From NCBI RefSeq assembly GCF_010894405.1, contig NZ_JAAIYA010000016.1, forward strand, positions 212,830 to 276,829: a DNA stretch of 64,000 nucleotides. Reading direction: 5' to 3'. Made by a program: the position numbers and the translations under genes. The stretch is from Pyxidicoccus caerfyrddinensis. GTDB taxonomy: Bacteria; Myxococcota; Myxococcia; Myxococcales; Myxococcaceae. Position 1 is the first letter of the stretch; the number at the start of each line of letters is the position of its first letter. Shown in pieces: positions 62,102-64,000 of the stretch. The notes beneath the pieces were generated by a model that was not told the origin of the DNA, ran no database searches, and was given only the letters and a program-made list of their open reading frames with translations.

Positions 62102-63298
62102 ATGAGTGGACGTGTGAATCTGTTGGTGCCCGAGGTCCGGGCCAATCCCTATCCGACGTATGCGGAGCTGCGCCGTTCTCCGGTGTGTCAGGTGGACCCG
62201 GGCGGCTACTGGGTGCTCACCCGGCATGACGACGTGGTGGCGGCCTTCAAGAACCCGCAGGTGTTCTCCAGCATCGGCATGCGCGTGGCGACGAAGCCGG
62301 CGTGGCTGGGGCACAACCCGTTCGCGGACTCGATGATTGGCATGGACCCGCCGAACCACACGCGGCTGCGGACGCTGGTCAACCGCGCCTTTGGCCCGCC
62401 CGTGCTGGCCCGGTTGGAGCCGCGCGTCCGTGCCTTCGCGGGCGCCATCGTCGACCGCATCCCCGAGGGCTCGCCGGTGGACTTCGTGGATGCCTTCTGC
62501 CTGCCGCTGCCCGCGAGCGTCATTGGCGAGCTCATTGGTCTGGACCCCACGCAGCACCACCTCTTCAAGCGCTGGGCGGATGACCTCACCAGCATCACCG
62601 CCATCGGCCCCAGCCCCGGGCAGGAGACGCCCCGCATGGCGGAGATTCGCGCCACGGTGAAGGAGACGGAGCAGTACATGGGCCGCGTGCTGGCCAGCCG
62701 CCGCGCCGAGCCCCGCGATGACGTGGTGACGGACCTCATCAACGCGCGCGTGGATGGCGAGTCGCTCAGCGACGCGGAGTTGATGAACTTCATGTTCCTG
62801 CTGCTGGTGGCCGGGCTGGAGACCACCATCCACCTGATGAGCCACTCGCTGCGGCTGCTGATGGAGCACCCGGACGTGCTGGAGCGGCTGCGCAAGGACA
62901 CCTCACGCATTCCGCGCTTCCTGGAGGAGGTGCTGCGCTACGAGCCGCCGGTACAGGCCATCATGCGCGTCACCACCGCGGACACGGAGATTCGCGGCGT
63001 GACGATTCCGAAGGGCTCACCGGTTGCGCTGATGATGGGCGCGGCGAACCGCGACGAGGCGCACTTCCCCGGCGCGGAGACCTTCGACATGGACCGCGAG
63101 GGGACGAACAACCTTCCCTTCGGACATGGTGTCCACTTCTGTCTGGGTGCGCCGCTGGCACGGTTGGAGACGCGGCTCGGGCTGGAAGCGCTGCTGACGC
63201 GCTTCGCCCGCTTCACCCCGGCCGGGCCGCTGGAGTGGAACCGCTCCATGACGGTGCGCGGCCCCGTGAAGATGCCCGTGGTGGCTCACGCGAGGTGA
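62102..63298 (+). CDS. cytochrome P450
   Basis: 398 residues, soluble bacterial class. The heme-binding FGHGVHFCLGAPLARLE with Cys347 as ligand, the I-helix LLVAGLETTIH, the ExxR in LEEVLRYEPPVQAIMRVT and the PERF-equivalent region are visible. It hydroxylates a lipid, terpenoid or polyketide with an electron donor not found nearby. ATG 62102 is the first codon at the conserved N-terminus; the frame extends 19 codons upstream. It sits after the LysR gene on the same strand, 111 bases away, and could be part of the same regulon. Confidence 0.93.
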   Translation: MSGRVNLLVPEVRANPYPTYAELRRSPVCQVDPGGYWVLTRHDDVVAAFKNPQVFSSIGMRVATKPAWLGHNPFADSMIGMDPPNHTRLRTLVNRAFGPPVLARLEPRVRAFAGAIVDRIPEGSPVDFVDAFCLPLPASVIGELIGLDPTQHHLFKRWADDLTSITAIGPSPGQETPRMAEIRATVKETEQYMGRVLASRRAEPRDDVVTDLINARVDGESLSDAELMNFMFLLLVAGLETTIHLMSHSLRLLMEHPDVLERLRKDTSRIPRFLEEVLRYEPPVQAIMRVTTADTEIRGVTIPKGSPVALMMGAANRDEAHFPGAETFDMDREGTNNLPFGHGVHFCLGAPLARLETRLGLEALLTRFARFTPAGPLEWNRSMTVRGPVKMPVVAHAR

Positions 63299-63570
63299 GG
63301 CGCGCGGGGCTCGTGACCCCCGGCTCATTCAAGACGCGGGCGGGTTCTGCGCGATGGGAACGAGCCTGCGCAGGGGGACCCCCACGCCACGTCCAGCCAC
63401 GGCCTGGCCCTCTCATGTTACCGCCTCGATTCATGGCGGCATGTCTGGGAGTCCTCCATGGGGCGGCTCTGCCATGCATGGCACGAGCTCGAAGGCGCAC
63501 CGCAATCGCGAGCACTCCGGGGCTTCCGGATGCAACCACCGCCTCATGCGCCAGACCTCGATGGGCCCGA

Positions 63571-63714
63571 CTTCGCCGCCGGCACTCACGGCGAGAAGGA
63601 GCCCATCACCCTGGGCGTGCCTCGTGGACCTGTGAAACGCAGACATCGCCGCCGACACTCACGGCATCCCGAAGTTCACCACCCCTGGCGGGCCTCGTGG
63701 CCTCCGTGAACCGC
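63571..63714 (+). repeat. degenerate tandem repeat, 73-base period
   Basis: Two copies start at 63571 (CTTCGCCGCCGGCACTCACGGC) and 63644 (CATCGCCGCCGACACTCACGGC) and continue with a shared CACCxxTGGCGxGCCTCGTGG core and a GTGAAxCGC end. About two thirds of positions match. Confidence 0.65.
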
Positions 63715-63909
63715 GGGCTTCTCGTGGCCCACCAGCGCGTTGCGCGCTTCGAGCATCTGCCGGCCTCGCCAGGGCTGGAGCCGCTGCTGGCCGGGCAATC
63801 GGAGCGCGGCGACGTGGCACCCTTGGGTCGGACCCGGAAAGACCCTACCTCCAGGGAGGGGCGACCCCTTCCCACCCGCCATGTCAGCCCCCTCCGGTAG
63901 AAGGGAATG

Positions 63910-63931
63910 GTGGAAGTAATATTCCTTCCAC
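63910..63931. promoter_or_regulatory. inverted repeat, possible operator or hairpin
   Basis: GTGGAAG and CTTCCAC pair perfectly across TAATATTC. The AT-rich centre is unusual for this genome and suggests a regulator-binding site or a transcript hairpin near the right edge. Confidence 0.4.
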
Positions 63932-64000
63932 GGGACGGCCGCCCCGGAAGGGGGGCAGGAGGGGGTAGGGGATGGGGTTCGCGGAGCATTACCTCGCGGG

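Larger units (their letters stand above)
63299..64000. other. 702-base region without a convincing gene
   Basis: I see no reading frame here with the codon pattern of a real gene. Open frames on both strands have low-complexity, Arg/Pro/Ser-rich translations. The region holds a degenerate tandem repeat (63571-63714) and an inverted repeat (63910-63931), and ends at the right edge of the window inside a G-rich stretch. It may contain the promoter of a gene beyond the window. Confidence 0.6.

Overview
The window is chromosomal DNA of very high G+C (about 70%), densely coded on both strands with short intergenic gaps and many four-base start/stop overlaps. Protein style points to a myxobacterium of the Myxococcaceae (Myxococcus, Corallococcus or Pyxidicoccus type): Pro/Ala-rich linkers, many lipoproteins, a FrzCD-style chemoreceptor, a bacterial Ku protein and a TatC with a large extra domain. 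I see no rRNA, tRNA, CRISPR array, insertion sequence or phage gene. Most of the region is housekeeping and conserved accessory content.

Layout. 0-13 kb: end of an unrecognised gene, folA-thyA (dTMP synthesis), a PduO-type cobalamin adenosyltransferase next to queG (a cobalamin-dependent enzyme), a DMT exporter, an MscS-type channel flanked by 33-bp direct repeats, a nucleotide-sugar dehydratase/epimerase with a WbuC-like cupin, a ferritin-like lipoprotein, an MTA phosphorylase, a YihY/BrkB membrane protein and an M48 lipoprotein protease. 13-24 kb: Ku, superoxide dismutase, mutM, an outer-membrane barrel protein, then the diaminopimelate/lysine operon lptM-like, lysA, dapA, dapB, a fumarylacetoacetase-family gene, folK and a TPR protein. 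24-31 kb: a KdsD-like isomerase, a transaldolase, and an acyl-CoA dehydrogenase with both ETF subunits (a beta-oxidation electron path), then a Coa1-like protein and a protease-like/GNAT fusion.

31-43 kb: Ca2+/H+ antiporter, second DMT exporter, beta-CASP exonuclease-like protein, MOSC protein, pentapeptide-repeat protein, RluA-type pseudouridine synthase, class A penicillin-binding protein, pyrF, an SDR, a single-domain response regulator and an AcuC/HDAC-like deacetylase. 43-50 kb: chemoreceptor, MFS transporter, tatB-tatC and an RCK-domain membrane protein. 50-55 kb: metX with a structured leader, a PadR regulator with a His-rich head co-transcribed with a siderophore-interacting reductase (a YqjI/YqjH-like iron or nickel module with a clear palindromic operator), a GST and an Ada-like repair/regulator protein.

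55-63 kb: an atypical Nramp transporter and a tight minus-strand operon (acyl-CoA dehydrogenase, SDR, APH-like kinase, histidine phosphatase, SDR) facing a divergent LysR regulator. This gene set resembles the ACAD10/ACAD11 and LvaA/LvaC/LvaD route for 4-hydroxyacyl-CoA catabolism and is the strongest candidate for an interesting metabolic system here. A cytochrome P450 follows. The last 700 bases hold no convincing gene, only a degenerate tandem repeat and an inverted repeat.

A genome-scale signal is also visible: the tetranucleotide GATC is strongly depleted, and codon choice at Ile and Glu codons appears to avoid it.
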